Shown: positions 17,149-27,402, numbered from the stretch's first letter. The stretch is DNA of 64,000 nt from Aequitasia blattaphilus (GCF_024721305.1 NZ_JAMXOD010000008.1:58739-122738); one strand, 5' to 3'. A program made the numbers and translations. Notes: generated from the sequence alone by a model not told the origin.

Positions 17149-18294
17149 TTATCTTGGCTTTTTAGGTGGTTTTGGTCCTAAGAAAGAATAGAAATAAGTC
17201 TTAATCATTCCATTATAAATTTTACGGTTTTTATCAGCCTTTCTGCCCATATACTGTTCCGTTTCTTCAAAAGAAGTAATCACATAAGCCGACCAACTAT
17301 CCAGTCGTTTAAATGCCTCCCCTAAGTCCTTATAAATTCCTCCTAAACTTTCCTTTTCTTCCAGTCTTTCACCGTAAGGGGGATTCGTAATAATAAAACC
17401 ATATTTTTTCGGATGACTCAGTGCCGCTGCCGGGCGCTCCTGAAAATGAATCATCTCATCTACCCCTGCTTCTCCGGCATTTTTTCTCGCTATTTTTAAA
17501 ACCGACCCATCAATATCAAATCCCTGAATGTCTGTATCCACTATTTTGATCAGGTCATTTGCTTCATCAATTCCTTCATACCAGCTTTTCTTTTCAATAA
17601 TATTGTTCCAATTTTCGGATAAAAAAGAGCGATTCATACCCGGTGCAATATTGGCTGCAATCATTGCCGCCTCAATGGGTATCGTCCCACTTCCCGCAAA
17701 AGGATCCACTAAAATCCGATCTTTATTCCACGGGGTAAGCATAATAAGAGCAGCAGCCAAGGTTTCTGCAATCGGTGCAGCGCCAGCTTCTTCACGATAA
17801 CCTCGCTTATGTAAGGACACCCCTGTGGTATCCAAACCGATTGTAACAATATCCTTTTTCAAAAATACGCGTAAAGGATAGGAAGCCCCTTCTTCTGTAA
17901 ACCATTGTATTTTATACTTTTCTCTTAAACGTTCCACCATTGCCTTTTTCATAATGGACTGGATATCGGAAGGGCTAAAGAGTTTACTTTTAATAGACGC
18001 TGCTTTTGCAACCCAGAACTTTCCGTCTTTTGGAATATACTCTTCCCATGGCAGACTCTTTGTTTTTTCAAAAAGCTCATCAAAGGTAGTTGCCTTAAAC
18101 TCTCCTACCTTAATTAATACCCTCTCTGTTGTCCGAAGAAAAATGTTTGCTCTCGCAATTGCATTTTCGTCTCCCGCAAAGGTAATTCTTCCGTCCTCTA
18201 CCTGTCTGATTTCATAACCTAAATCCTGTATTTCTCGTTTCAAAACAGCCTCTAAACCAAAATGGCAGGGCACAATATATTCATACTTTTTCAT
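17149..18294 (-). CDS. Class I SAM-dependent RNA methyltransferase (THUMP domain, RlmL/YpsC type)
   Basis: The 381-residue protein has an N-terminal ferredoxin-like/THUMP region (residues 1-160, KKYEYIVPCHFGLEAVLKRE). A methyltransferase domain follows with DPFAGSGTIPIEAAM (SAM motif I) and the catalytic NPPYGERL, the latter typical of N2-guanine or N6-adenine modification. It resembles the N-terminal half of RlmL and Bacillus YpsC, which modify 23S rRNA. The start at 18294 follows TTGGAGAAGCGG. It heads the three-gene unit with rdgB. Confidence 0.88.
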   Translation of the reverse strand: MKKYEYIVPCHFGLEAVLKREIQDLGYEIRQVEDGRITFAGDENAIARANIFLRTTERVLIKVGEFKATTFDELFEKTKSLPWEEYIPKDGKFWVAKAASIKSKLFSPSDIQSIMKKAMVERLREKYKIQWFTEEGASYPLRVFLKKDIVTIGLDTTGVSLHKRGYREEAGAAPIAETLAAALIMLTPWNKDRILVDPFAGSGTIPIEAAMIAANIAPGMNRSFLSENWNNIIEKKSWYEGIDEANDLIKIVDTDIQGFDIDGSVLKIARKNAGEAGVDEMIHFQERPAAALSHPKKYGFIITNPPYGERLEEKESLGGIYKDLGEAFKRLDSWSAYVITSFEETEQYMGRKADKNRKIYNGMIKTYFYSFLGPKPPKKPR

Positions 18295-18421
18295 CCGCTT
18301 CTCCAATCCTTAATATGTTAATAATCTTACTCGCAATTCTTTATGTTTGTCAATAGCCAGCAAAGGCAATATTCACAAAAAGCATTCTTAAAATCTGTGA
18401 ATTAATCTCTGTTTTTGTATC

Positions 18422-18450
18422 TTGCATTTAAATAAGCTTTATACTATACT
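18422..18450 (+). promoter_or_regulatory. Sigma-70 type promoter for the DUF2007 gene
   Basis: TTGCAT, a 17-nt spacer and TATACT lie 155 nt upstream of the ATG at 18605. No gene lies between. The long leader contains a hairpin (18512-18541). Confidence 0.6.
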
Positions 18451-18511
18451 TAAACATGTAGAAGCGGTTGTTTCTACAACCCCTTATTAATTATTTATAC
18501 TCCCCTCGAAA

Positions 18512-18541
18512 CACCGGATAGCTCCCCTATCCGGTGTTTCT
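18512..18541 (+). other. Leader hairpin, possible attenuator
   Basis: AACACCGGATAG and CTATCCGGTGTT form a 12-bp stem with a 6-nt loop, followed by TTCTCTTT. The tail is a weak T-run, so it could end leader transcripts or only stabilise the RNA. The remainder of 18300-18604 contains no gene. Confidence 0.6.
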
Positions 18542-18604
18542 CTTTAAGAGATAAGTAGGGAAGTGTCACCAAATTTTCTCGTAGATAAAGAAAAGGAGCT
18601 TATT

Positions 18605-18970
18605 ATGGAGCAAAATATTATGAATCCTGTTGAACTCTACCTTTCATATAATAAGGTTCAAACAGACTTAGTACTGGAAACACTGGAAAGAAATAATATC
18701 CCCGCTTACAAAGCCTCTGCTGGTGCAGGTCAGCTTATGACAATCTATATGGGAAATTCAATCGCAGGCGAGACCATCTACGTAGATACGCAGGATCAGG
18801 AGAAGGCTTTAGAAATATTAAATCTTCTTGGCTTAACAAAAGAAACTTCTCAACCCTCCCTTGTATCTTCAAAACCACCCTATTCAAAAACTGCCATGTG
18901 GGCAGCAAGAATTGCTCTGGTTTTGGTTATTGGTATTATACTATTTTCTTTTTTTAATAGCATTGGATAA
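18605..18970 (+). CDS. DUF2007-domain protein with C-terminal membrane anchor
   Basis: The 121-residue protein starts MEQNIMNPVELYLSYNKVQ. Residues 5-75 match the DUF2007 (putative signal-transducing) fold, with the pattern LVLETLERNNIPAYKA, then GETIYVDTQDQEKALEIL. A single helix near the C-terminus (ARIALVLVIGIILFSFF) anchors it in the membrane. The start has AAAAGGAG 6 nt upstream; an earlier in-frame GTG at 18563 lacks a good ribosome site. Function is unknown. It is a lone gene between two terminators. Confidence 0.82.
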   Translation: MEQNIMNPVELYLSYNKVQTDLVLETLERNNIPAYKASAGAGQLMTIYMGNSIAGETIYVDTQDQEKALEILNLLGLTKETSQPSLVSSKPPYSKTAMWAARIALVLVIGIILFSFFNSIG

Positions 18971-18975
18971 AAAGA

Positions 18976-19012
18976 AAATTCCGGAGATATCACAATACCT
19001 CCGGAATTTTCA
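18976..19012. terminator. Bidirectional terminator
   Basis: AAAATTCCGGAG and CTCCGGAATTTT form a strong stem with A- and T-rich flanks on both sides. It sits between the convergent DUF2007 and sulfotransferase genes and can serve both. Confidence 0.9.
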
Positions 19013-19043
19013 TATTTGAATCACCATTCTATAACCCCTATGA

Positions 19044-20918
19044 TTAGCAATGGATCTTAATGCCTGTTTCATATATTTTATCATCTACCAGCACTTTTAC
19101 ATCGTACTCACCCCACAAGCCACACTTCGTAACTGTAAAAGCTGTGTTTCTTAAATGCGGATGAATAAAGTCACCTGCACAGGTAGCTTTTAACGCACCT
19201 TCTGAAGTCGGCATCTGATATTGAATTTTCTGTCCATCCTTTTCCAGAATCAGCAGCGCCAACTGCCCTTCTTTTAAATTGGCTTCAAATAGAATTCGAT
19301 CTTCCTGTTCCAGTAAAGTCGCATCGTAATCCTCGGGCAATAATTCGTGTGTTTCCACCCCGTTAACCTGTGTATCATAGGTCTTTGTCACACCTAAGGT
19401 TCCCAACTCCTTACTCCGGCCAATTACCAACTTTTCATTTGTATCGTAAATTTTCATTTTCTCTGCTCGATAATAGTTACGATTTAATTCCAGCTCAAGC
19501 ATAACTTTATCGTTTAATACTTCTACCGTAATACTCCGCTCTTCGCACTTCGGATTTCCCTCATCAAAAACCACCATCATCTCTGCGGTTTCACCATCAT
19601 AATAACCGATTCCACCAGAATGAACCATATAATGGCCTTCATTATAATATTCTACGTTACAGATATACTGAGAAAAGAACTCTGGACCACGCTCTTTTCC
19701 ATACTGCCAGACTTGCTCAATTGTCATATCTTCTGTATTAATTTTATACCTTACACCCCGAGAAAAGTTGTCCCTGTTTAACGTAAAATTCTCTGGATCT
19801 TTACTTCTCCAATGCCCATTGTCAAAACACATCACATCACCATTAGGAGTAATCAAACAAGCATGCTGCTCATATTGCCAATCAAATTCTCCTTCCCCTA
19901 CCGGCGTAAAGAAATATTTTTCCATGGATTCTTCCCAATTTTTCGGATCACCAATAATCCAATTAAGTGCTCCTGTTTCAAAATCAATATTAATCACTGC
20001 ATCGCAATGGCGTCCTGACAAGGTAAGAGAGTGTGTTTTTTCATCATACCATACCCCATTACAATGGAACCAATCGTGAGCATCTCCTGTTTTTGAGATG
20101 GGAGCTTTCGACGCATCAATCACATCATTTACATCCCATTCTTTTAATATTTCTCCTGTCTCTCTGTCCATCAATACGATAATATCCTCTACCGTATTCG
20201 TATTAAAATCATCCGAAACTACTACAATATTCCCATCTGGCATCTCAAACTGGTCGTGATGATATCCCCCCGGGAGCTTATATTCCTTATAAATTTTCCC
20301 CGTCATACTCAATTCATACAGACCTGTAGAAAAGTAAATATCTTTCAATCGACGTTCAGACCCCATCATAACATTTCCATTTTCCAGCCGTCTTAAATCA
20401 AAAATTGTTGGTACATCCAAACGCCAGCGAATGTCACCTTTGTAATCGTATGCTGTTGCCAAGCCCGATACAACGGGTGATACAAAAATCAAATCATCCT
20501 GGAGATATTCATATGTTGTATCCATTTTTATTAACTCATCTGCACAGGCACGAAGCTTCTCTGTTTTTATTGTCATAAAATTACTTTTACCATTATAAAT
20601 CTGTATCTCCACTTTATTTTCATAGTCCTGATACAAACCATACACTGGCAAAATATGAATTCTTTCCTTCGGATAAGTATGACTTATATTCCCATTTTCT
20701 TCTTTTCCATGTACGATTACCGTAATCGCTGTTGCTTCTTCTGTTTCAAACAGTACAACTGCCGAAAGAGGTGCAATCAAATAAGGATTCAACTTAATGA
20801 GCGGATTTTCAAAGGTATAATTCCCACATTCAAACTCTTTCATCATTGCTGCTTCTGCTTGTTCCTGTTGTAGTCTAATTGTTTCTTGATATTCATATGC
20901 TAACTGTTTGCCATTCAT
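19044..20918 (-). CDS. Aryl-sulfate sulfotransferase (ASST)
   Basis: The 624-residue protein has an N-terminal beta domain (residues 1-115) and then a six-bladed propeller with repeated 'DRETGEI'- and 'DFETGALNW'-type blade turns. Histidine-bearing segments GGYHHDQFEMPDG, HDWFHCNGVWYDE and WQYEQHACLITPNGD sit where the active-site histidines of AssT lie. ASST moves sulfate between phenolic sulfate esters and other phenols without PAPS. No signal peptide is visible, so a cytoplasmic enzyme is likely, unlike the periplasmic E. coli AssT. It follows a permease by 27 nt, suggesting import of the sulfated substrate. Confidence 0.88.
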   Translation of the reverse strand: MNGKQLAYEYQETIRLQQEQAEAAMMKEFECGNYTFENPLIKLNPYLIAPLSAVVLFETEEATAITVIVHGKEENGNISHTYPKERIHILPVYGLYQDYENKVEIQIYNGKSNFMTIKTEKLRACADELIKMDTTYEYLQDDLIFVSPVVSGLATAYDYKGDIRWRLDVPTIFDLRRLENGNVMMGSERRLKDIYFSTGLYELSMTGKIYKEYKLPGGYHHDQFEMPDGNIVVVSDDFNTNTVEDIIVLMDRETGEILKEWDVNDVIDASKAPISKTGDAHDWFHCNGVWYDEKTHSLTLSGRHCDAVINIDFETGALNWIIGDPKNWEESMEKYFFTPVGEGEFDWQYEQHACLITPNGDVMCFDNGHWRSKDPENFTLNRDNFSRGVRYKINTEDMTIEQVWQYGKERGPEFFSQYICNVEYYNEGHYMVHSGGIGYYDGETAEMMVVFDEGNPKCEERSITVEVLNDKVMLELELNRNYYRAEKMKIYDTNEKLVIGRSKELGTLGVTKTYDTQVNGVETHELLPEDYDATLLEQEDRILFEANLKEGQLALLILEKDGQKIQYQMPTSEGALKATCAGDFIHPHLRNTAFTVTKCGLWGEYDVKVLVDDKIYETGIKIHC

Positions 20919-20945
20919 TTCAATTTCCTCCTGTTTAAGTACACT

Positions 20946-22433
20946 TTATTTAATCATGAGCTGTGCTAACGGAATTCCTATCACCAACATGATAATAGTC
21001 TCAATAATTACAAAAGAAAGTGTATATTTATAGATATCCTTTGATTGCAGCCATTCCTTATTTCCATGCATCATCGCTGCAAATGGTGATGCTGCCGGCG
21101 TCGTACAGGCAGAACCCAAAACAAAGATAATCATGCAGGATACAATTGGTGCTGCATTTGCTCCAGATGCTGTACAATACGTATAGATAACCGGAAGCAG
21201 AACCATTCCAATAACCAAACTATTACAGATATTTGTAAGTACGACTGCTACAAGCAAGATAAAAATCATAAATTGCACAGTACCCATTCCATCAAACAGT
21301 GGATTCAATATATACTGTAAAAACGCCTTAATTCCTGTAACATCTGCCGTTAATACCCCTCCAATTAAAATAGCCGTTGCACACAATAAAAGTGTATTCC
21401 AGTTGATTCCGCTCATTACTGTTTTAATTTCCATAACCGGCTTATTCGCTATTCGAATTCCAACTAAAATAGCTGTCGCACCTAATGCTAAGCCTGTAGA
21501 ATTCTCTTTTAAAAACTGCATTCCTGGTACTGCCGTGGTAATACTTAAAACAATACTCGGCACCAGCATCAATAAAATCAATACCACAAATACAGCTGTC
21601 GTAATTTTCTGTGATAAATCCATAGGCGGAAGAGGATCTTTTTTCAGACTCTCCACATCAAAGGATTTCAGCTTTTCTACATCTGGCCTTAAAACAAACT
21701 TCGTAAACAGTATGATTACAAAAATCATGATTAAACCAATCACCAAACCAAAGAACAAGTAGGCCGGATCACTAATAAATCCCGGTTCTTCTGCAATTGC
21801 TCTGTAGTTACTCAACAGCGCCAAACCATTATTCATAAATGGAGGGATTGGGAATCCGATAATCGCAACGACAGCCACCAAAATAATCATGATTTTGGGA
21901 TATTTATCTTGCTTTGTAAAACCAACATCCTCAAATATACCGTAAAGTACTGGCCACATTAAGATAATAGGTGCAAAGGCAATAATAAAAGCCGACATAA
22001 GCAAAACACCTATCAGTACCACAGTAGTGAAGACCCACGGTCTGCCACTGTTCATTTTTCTAGTCAGGAAGAAACGTCCCATATACGCCGTTATCTTCTT
22101 ATCCACCAGACACTGAATAACCATCATTAAGAAAAAAAGCTGCACAAATACAGTGCTCCCGAAATATTCATTTAGAACCTGGGGCATTGGCGCATAGCTG
22201 GAAATCCCAACAAAAAACGCCGAAATCAAGCTCCCCCATAGTACATCTGCCGTCGTCCACATATATAGGGTTCCAATGAAAATTCCGAGGATTTCCTGCC
22301 CTGTAGGTGTAACTGTTCCTTCCGGAAAAGGAATGGGAAGAAATCGGAAAAATATCATAATTCCAACACCTATGAGCGAATGAACAATGTGACTTCTTGC
22401 TGTTTTTTCCTTACCTTTCGTGTTTTCTTTCAT
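20946..22433 (-). CDS. DASS/SLC13-type anion permease
   Basis: The 495-residue protein has about 12 hydrophobic helices. PTGQEILGIFIGTLYMW near the N-terminus and CTTPAASPFAAMMHG near the C-terminus resemble the substrate-binding hairpins of divalent anion:sodium symporters. It is upstream of, and probably co-transcribed with, the aryl-sulfate sulfotransferase. A role in uptake of a sulfated or dicarboxylate anion fits, but the substrate is inferred from context only. A divergent LysR gene shares its promoter region. Confidence 0.8.
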   Translation of the reverse strand: MKENTKGKEKTARSHIVHSLIGVGIMIFFRFLPIPFPEGTVTPTGQEILGIFIGTLYMWTTADVLWGSLISAFFVGISSYAPMPQVLNEYFGSTVFVQLFFLMMVIQCLVDKKITAYMGRFFLTRKMNSGRPWVFTTVVLIGVLLMSAFIIAFAPIILMWPVLYGIFEDVGFTKQDKYPKIMIILVAVVAIIGFPIPPFMNNGLALLSNYRAIAEEPGFISDPAYLFFGLVIGLIMIFVIILFTKFVLRPDVEKLKSFDVESLKKDPLPPMDLSQKITTAVFVVLILLMLVPSIVLSITTAVPGMQFLKENSTGLALGATAILVGIRIANKPVMEIKTVMSGINWNTLLLCATAILIGGVLTADVTGIKAFLQYILNPLFDGMGTVQFMIFILLVAVVLTNICNSLVIGMVLLPVIYTYCTASGANAAPIVSCMIIFVLGSACTTPAASPFAAMMHGNKEWLQSKDIYKYTLSFVIIETIIMLVIGIPLAQLMIK

Positions 22434-22612
22434 TTTAACTCTCTCCTTCTTTCATTCGTTTGATTGTATACTAACACCGGTCATTTCAAATTGGAAATTC
22501 CGTTTTTGTATCGCCCCTATTCATTTTATGAATAATGTTGTTTTTTTGCCAAAAAAAAGATATAATTTTATTTAATTCTAATGTTTGTTTTCTTTTAAAG
22601 GGGGATATTTAT

Positions 22613-23527
22613 ATGCATTTCGAACAAATAAACTGTTTTCTTACACTGGGAAAATATCTAAACTTCACCAAGACAGCCAAAGTACTTTACACCACGCAGC
22701 CTACCGTAAGCCGCCAGATTCGTTTGCTCGAAAAAACGCTGGGATTCGACCTGATTCAGCGGGATACCACGCCATTACGCCTTACTCCTGCAGGTGAGTA
22801 TTTGTATCCCCGCTTCAAAGATGCCTATGAAATGATTGATACAAGCATTCGAGAAGTGAATGATATGATTTTCGGTCAGAGTGGATGTTTGCGTATCTCA
22901 TGTCTAACTTCTCTGGATTTGGATAATATCTTGACCGATATTTTCACTCAATTCCAGACTCGTTATCCCAAAGTAGTGTTTTCTTTTGAAAAACATGGTT
23001 TTGAACAATTATCCTCTCAACTTCTGAAGCAAGAAACTGATTTGGTAATCACTTTAGAACCAAAAACTTATATGCTCCACGATAATACAGAGCAAAAATT
23101 TTTATTTGATTGCACCGGTGTCTGTCTTTATTCAAAAGACCATCCTATCGCCGCCACAAAACCTCGTACGTTATCAGATTTTAGAAATGAAACCTTCATC
23201 TGCTTGACCGAAAGTGCATCCCATCGCAGACTAAGCGGCATATACAAAATCTGCAGCGACTATGGGTTTTCATGCAAAAATATTATACGGGTACCTAATA
23301 TTGAATCCGTTTTCTTTTATGTGAAATCCTGTCAAGGCGTAGCTATTTTAGACAAAAGTGTACATAAAATCCACGATGACAGCTTTAAATTTATTGACAC
23401 ACCTGTCTCATCTGCCACACTTTCTGCAATTGCAGTTTGGAACAAAGAAAATAATAGCCCTGTTCTTCATGCATTCCTCTCTATGTTAGTAACGCATATA
23501 GAAAAGTACCAAGAAATGTTCCGTTAA
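22613..23527 (+). CDS. LysR-family transcriptional regulator
   Basis: The 304-residue protein starts MHFEQINCFLTLGKYLNFTKTAKVLYTTQPTVSRQIRLLE (quoted only to mark the winged helix, whose recognition part is TTQPTVSRQIRLLE). Residues 90-300 form the periplasmic-binding-like effector domain. The ATG at 22613 has AAAGGGGGATATTT; the frame opens earlier at 22535 without a ribosome site. It is transcribed away from the permease-sulfotransferase pair, the standard layout for a LysR activator of the neighbouring operon. Confidence 0.92.
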   Translation: MHFEQINCFLTLGKYLNFTKTAKVLYTTQPTVSRQIRLLEKTLGFDLIQRDTTPLRLTPAGEYLYPRFKDAYEMIDTSIREVNDMIFGQSGCLRISCLTSLDLDNILTDIFTQFQTRYPKVVFSFEKHGFEQLSSQLLKQETDLVITLEPKTYMLHDNTEQKFLFDCTGVCLYSKDHPIAATKPRTLSDFRNETFICLTESASHRRLSGIYKICSDYGFSCKNIIRVPNIESVFFYVKSCQGVAILDKSVHKIHDDSFKFIDTPVSSATLSAIAVWNKENNSPVLHAFLSMLVTHIEKYQEMFR

Positions 23528-23546
23528 TAGTAATTATTTGTATCTA

Positions 23547-23614
23547 AAAAAGGCTCTATGTTATCACCAGAGCAGATGGGTTAGCATCTTTTCATGATTA
23601 ACATAGAGCCTTTT
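23547..23614. terminator. Bidirectional terminator
   Basis: AAAAGGCTCTATGTTA and TAACATAGAGCCTTTT form a 16-bp stem with a 36-nt loop. It lies between the convergent LysR and DUF1700 genes. Confidence 0.9.
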
Positions 23615-23633
23615 CTATCTTATTATTCTATTT

Positions 23634-24086
23634 TCACCTTCGCCCACCAGAAAACAGTCGAAATATAAGGCTAATTACCAATACAATAACTATAATTGGT
23701 CCAAACACCGAAAATATTCCACCTATTATACTAATGGCTGCAAACAAAATCAAAATTCCAATTACTATTACCAAAAAATTCCCCAAAGAAAATCCACTAC
23801 TTGGCTGAGTCCTCTTACTTGAATTGGAATCAGAGTATGTATTACTCGTATTTGGTTGTTTATAAGTATTTGACTGTTTCTTCTTTACTTCCTCCGAATC
23901 AATAACCGTTCGAGCCAAAGCCCATGGGTCGCCAAGCTCCTCTGTGATTTCTTCCTGACTTCTCCCTTTTCTCATCTCATCATCTATATACTGACTATAA
24001 AAATTAATATTTTCCTGTATAATGGGACCATCCAAATCATTTGCAAGAGCTTCCTGCAATTTGGATAAAAACTCCACCTTTGTCAT
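23634..24086 (-). CDS. DUF1700/HAAS-domain membrane protein
   Basis: The 150-residue protein begins MTKVEFLSKLQEALAN, with the helical HAAS pattern including YSQYIDDEMRKGRSQEEITEELGDP. A Ser/Asn-rich linker and two adjacent hydrophobic helices (residues 100-145) ending FRLFSGGRR follow. HAAS domains often pair with PadR regulators in Firmicutes, but no PadR gene is adjacent here. Function is unknown. The gene appears to be transcribed alone. Confidence 0.8.
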   Translation of the reverse strand: MTKVEFLSKLQEALANDLDGPIIQENINFYSQYIDDEMRKGRSQEEITEELGDPWALARTVIDSEEVKKKQSNTYKQPNTSNTYSDSNSSKRTQPSSGFSLGNFLVIVIGILILFAAISIIGGIFSVFGPIIVIVLVISLIFRLFSGGRR

Positions 24087-24107
24087 CCAGCACCTCCTAA
24101 TAAAATA

Positions 24108-24158
24108 AACCTTACGCTAAGGATACCACAAAGTATCCTTTAATTAAAGCGTAAGGTT
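24108..24158 (-). terminator. Terminator of glnN
   Basis: CCTTACGCT/AGCGTAAGG enclose a second small hairpin (AGGATAC/GTATCCT), giving a long stem. A T-rich tail follows on the minus strand, 25 nt past the glnN stop. Confidence 0.82.
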
Positions 24159-24183
24159 CTAAACTTTCTCTAAATATTCAATT

Positions 24184-26295
24184 TTACACTTCGAAAAGCA
24201 AATCTCCATAAGACGGCATCGGCCATGCTTCTTTATCTACTTTCATTTCCAACTTATCGATTGGGGCACGAAGAGCTTCCATAGCCGGTATCACACTGTC
24301 GTGATAATAATTTGCCTGCTCTTGTCCTTCCTCCATTGCGGAAGCCTTTTCTGTAACATTCCATAGGATATTCAGCGCTTTCTCTGCTTCCTCAAGGAGC
24401 TGTGATACTTCTTCTAAGTGAGCCAGCTGAACCTGAGCACTTACGCCGACCTCTTTTACGGCAATAACAGTTTCCGCCAGAGTCTTCGTGTATTTCATGA
24501 TAGCAGGAATCAGTTGTTTACTTGCCATATCAATCATGGTTCTCGCTTCAATATTAATTGCTTTTGCATAATTTTCATATTTGATTTCCGCACGAGATTC
24601 AAGCTCCGCTCTTGTAAATACCTTGAATCTTTCAAATAAATTAACGGTTTCATCCGTTACCAGGGCTGGAATTGCTCCAACCATTGATCTGATGTTTGGT
24701 AAGCCTCTTCTCTCAGCTTCTTCTACCCACTCATCAGAATATCCGTTTCCATTAAAAATTATTCTTTGGTGTTCTGTCATATAATCTTTTATAAGATCAT
24801 GTACTGCTTTTTCAAAATCTTCTGATTTTTCCAGCAAATCACAAGCATCGCAGAATGTCTCTGCTACAATCGTGTTGATTACAGTATTTGGTGACGCAAT
24901 AGAATCTCTTGATCCAACCATACGGAACTCAAACTTATTTCCCGTAAATGCAAAGGGAGATGTTCTATTACGGTCTGTTGCATCTTTCGCAAGATTAGGC
25001 AAGGTTTTTACACCTGTTTCAAGTTTTCCGCCTTTTTTACAAGTCGTTGCCTCTCCTGTATCCACTAACTGGCATACAACATCTTCTAACTGTTCTCCTA
25101 AAAATACTGAAATAATTGCCGGTGGTGCTTCGTTCGCTCCAAGACGGTGATCATTTCCCGGATCTGCCGCTGACTCACGAAGAAGTGCCGCATGTTTATC
25201 AACTGCTCTTAGGATACAAGCAAGCACCAACAAGAATTGAATATTCTCATGAGGTGTTTTTCCTGGCTCTAAAAGATTTTTTCCATCATCCGTTGTAAGA
25301 GACCAGTTATTATGCTTTCCAGATCCATTCACTCCTGCAAATGGTTTTTCATGAAGAAGGCACTTTAAGTTATGCTGTCCTGCCACACGCTTTAAAGTCT
25401 GCATAATAATCTGATTGTGATCTACTGCAACATTTACCTTTGCATAAATTGGCGCAAGTTCATGCTGAGCTGGTGCAACTTCATTATGCTGCGTTTTTGC
25501 ACTGACACCTAACTTCCAGAGCTCTACGTTCAAATCCTTCATAAAGGCAGCAACTCTTCTCTTAATGGTACCAAAGTAATGATCATCTAATTCCTGACCT
25601 TTCGGTGGCATTGCTCCAAACAATGTACGGCCTGTATAGATTAAATCTTTTCTTTGGCGGAATTTATCAGCATCCACCAAAAAATATTCCTGCTCTGGAC
25701 CTACAGAAGGTGTCACTTTCTTTGCCGTCATATTACCAAAAAGCCGAACCAGTCTCAAAGCCTGTGTATTGATAGCTTCCATAGAACGAAGCAACGGTGT
25801 CTTTTGATCTAAAGCTTCTCCTGTGTAAGAACAGAAAGCAGTTGGAATACAGAGTGTTGCTCCTGCTGAATCATGTCTTACAAACGCTGGAGAGGTAGCG
25901 TCCCATGCCGTATACCCTCTCGCTTCAAAGGTTGCTCTTAATCCACCTGATGGAAAAGAAGATGCATCAGGCTCTCCCTTTATAAGTTCCTTTCCAGAAA
26001 AGCTCATCAACACTTTCCCGCTGTCTAATGGCGCTGATATAAAAGAATCATGTTTTTCTGCCGTTACACCTGTAAGAGGTTGAAACCAGTGAGTATAATG
26101 AGTTGCCCCTTTATCAATCGCCCACTCCTTCATCTCATGAGCAATAACATCTGCGATTTCAAGGTCTAACTCTTTTCCTTCTTCTACCGTTTTCTTTAAT
26201 TCTTTATAAATTTTCTTCGGCAAACGTTCCTGCATGACTGTTTCATTAAAAACATCCTGTCCAAAAATTTCAGCTACATTGATTGCTTCGCTCAT
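24184..26295 (-). CDS. glnN: Glutamine synthetase type III GlnN
   Basis: The 703-residue protein is the long type III form found in Bacteroides, cyanobacteria and Clostridia. It shows [34 protein letters not shown] and [16 protein letters not shown], covering glutamate, ATP and metal sites. It makes glutamine from glutamate and ammonia. The frame starts at 26340, but the ATG at 26295 ([13 protein letters not shown]) has AGAAAGGAAATG upstream and matches the family start. It stands alone between terminators. Confidence 0.95.
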   Translation of the reverse strand: MSEAINVAEIFGQDVFNETVMQERLPKKIYKELKKTVEEGKELDLEIADVIAHEMKEWAIDKGATHYTHWFQPLTGVTAEKHDSFISAPLDSGKVLMSFSGKELIKGEPDASSFPSGGLRATFEARGYTAWDATSPAFVRHDSAGATLCIPTAFCSYTGEALDQKTPLLRSMEAINTQALRLVRLFGNMTAKKVTPSVGPEQEYFLVDADKFRQRKDLIYTGRTLFGAMPPKGQELDDHYFGTIKRRVAAFMKDLNVELWKLGVSAKTQHNEVAPAQHELAPIYAKVNVAVDHNQIIMQTLKRVAGQHNLKCLLHEKPFAGVNGSGKHNNWSLTTDDGKNLLEPGKTPHENIQFLLVLACILRAVDKHAALLRESAADPGNDHRLGANEAPPAIISVFLGEQLEDVVCQLVDTGEATTCKKGGKLETGVKTLPNLAKDATDRNRTSPFAFTGNKFEFRMVGSRDSIASPNTVINTIVAETFCDACDLLEKSEDFEKAVHDLIKDYMTEHQRIIFNGNGYSDEWVEEAERRGLPNIRSMVGAIPALVTDETVNLFERFKVFTRAELESRAEIKYENYAKAINIEARTMIDMASKQLIPAIMKYTKTLAETVIAVKEVGVSAQVQLAHLEEVSQLLEEAEKALNILWNVTEKASAMEEGQEQANYYHDSVIPAMEALRAPIDKLEMKVDKEAWPMPSYGDLLFEV

Positions 26296-26337
26296 TATTT
26301 TCATTTCCTTTCTTGTTAAAATAGAGTTTGTCTCTTG

Positions 26338-26376
26338 CAAAAAAAAGGCACTCCAATCTTCATTGGAACGCCTTTG
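26338..26376 (-). terminator. Terminator of fba
   Basis: On the minus strand AAAGGCGTTCCAAT pairs with ATTGGAGTGCCTTT (one mismatch), followed by eight Ts. It lies about 70 nt beyond the aldolase stop and just ahead of glnN. Confidence 0.88.
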
Positions 26377-26442
26377 TCCTTGCTACTCTGACAGTATACT
26401 GCAAATCATCCCAAAAGGCAAGCATAATTTTTCCAAATTTAA

Positions 26443-27306
26443 CTACGCCTTGTTTACGGAACCAAATAACTCCATTTTTTCTTTCACTGTCTCAACAATT
26501 GCTTTTGTACCTGGAAGAAGAAGTTTTCTTGGGTCATAACCTTTACCCTCTAAGTCTTTTCCTTCTTCAATATACTTACGTGTTGCTGCTGCAAAAGTAA
26601 GCTGGCACTCTGTATTTACATTGATTTTTGCAACTCCTAAATCGATTGCTTTTTTAATCATTTCATCTGGAATTCCTGTTCCACCATGAAGTACAAGAGG
26701 CATATTTCCAGTTAGTTGTTGAATTGCATCTAACGTCTCAAAGCTCAGTCCTTCCCAGTTTGAAGGATACTTTCCGTGAATATTTCCAATTCCAGCTGCA
26801 AGCATTGTAATGCCTAAATCTGCAATTCTTTTGCACTCTTGAGGATCAGCAACTTCACCTTTTCCTACTACACCGTCTTCTTCTCCACCAATCGAACCAA
26901 CTTCCGCCTCGATAGAAAGACCTTTTTCATTACAAAGAGCAACCAATTCTTTCGTCTTCTCTACATTTTCATCAATAGGATAGTGAGATCCATCAAACAT
27001 AATTGAAGAAAATCCAGCTTCAATACACTTCAAGCTTCCTTCATAACTACCGTGATCTAAATGAAGAGCAACCGGAACTGTAATCTCCATTGCTTCGATC
27101 ATTGCTTTTACCATTTCAGTTACAGTCTTGTAACCGCACATATATTTTCCCGCACCCTCAGATACTCCAAGAATAATCGGGGAATTACACTCTTGCGCTG
27201 CTTGCAGTGATGCCTTCGTCCACTCAAGGTTGTTGATGTTAAACTGACCTACTGCGTAATGACCCGCTACTGCCTTTTCTAACATTTCTTTTGCTGATAC
27301 TAACAT
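26443..27306 (-). CDS. fba: Class II fructose-1,6-bisphosphate aldolase
   Basis: The 287-residue protein starts MLVSAKEMLEKAVAGHYAVGQFN. It has the zinc-binding HLDHGSYE, EAEVGSIGGEED and the phosphate-binding GGTGIPDE and INVNTECQ. It splits fructose-1,6-bisphosphate in glycolysis; tagatose-bisphosphate aldolase activity cannot be ruled out. An earlier in-frame start at 27372 lacks a ribosome site, whereas the ATG at 27306 follows TATGGAGGTGTCACT. It is separated from the DeoR gene upstream by a terminator, so it is not part of the BMC operon. Confidence 0.93.
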   Translation of the reverse strand: MLVSAKEMLEKAVAGHYAVGQFNINNLEWTKASLQAAQECNSPIILGVSEGAGKYMCGYKTVTEMVKAMIEAMEITVPVALHLDHGSYEGSLKCIEAGFSSIMFDGSHYPIDENVEKTKELVALCNEKGLSIEAEVGSIGGEEDGVVGKGEVADPQECKRIADLGITMLAAGIGNIHGKYPSNWEGLSFETLDAIQQLTGNMPLVLHGGTGIPDEMIKKAIDLGVAKINVNTECQLTFAAATRKYIEEGKDLEGKGYDPRKLLLPGTKAIVETVKEKMELFGSVNKA

Positions 27307-27375
27307 AGTGACACCTCCATAATAATCATTGTGATTTCGTGTACCATTATAGCGTAATTGCACGCAAAACACAAC

Positions 27376-27402
27376 TTAAAAAAAGAGCAGATTCTCTGCC
27401 CT
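27376..27402 (-). terminator. Terminator ending the microcompartment operon
   Basis: On the minus strand GGGCAGA and TCTGCTC pair around a 3-nt loop and are followed by seven Ts. It overlaps the end of the DeoR gene. Confidence 0.87.
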
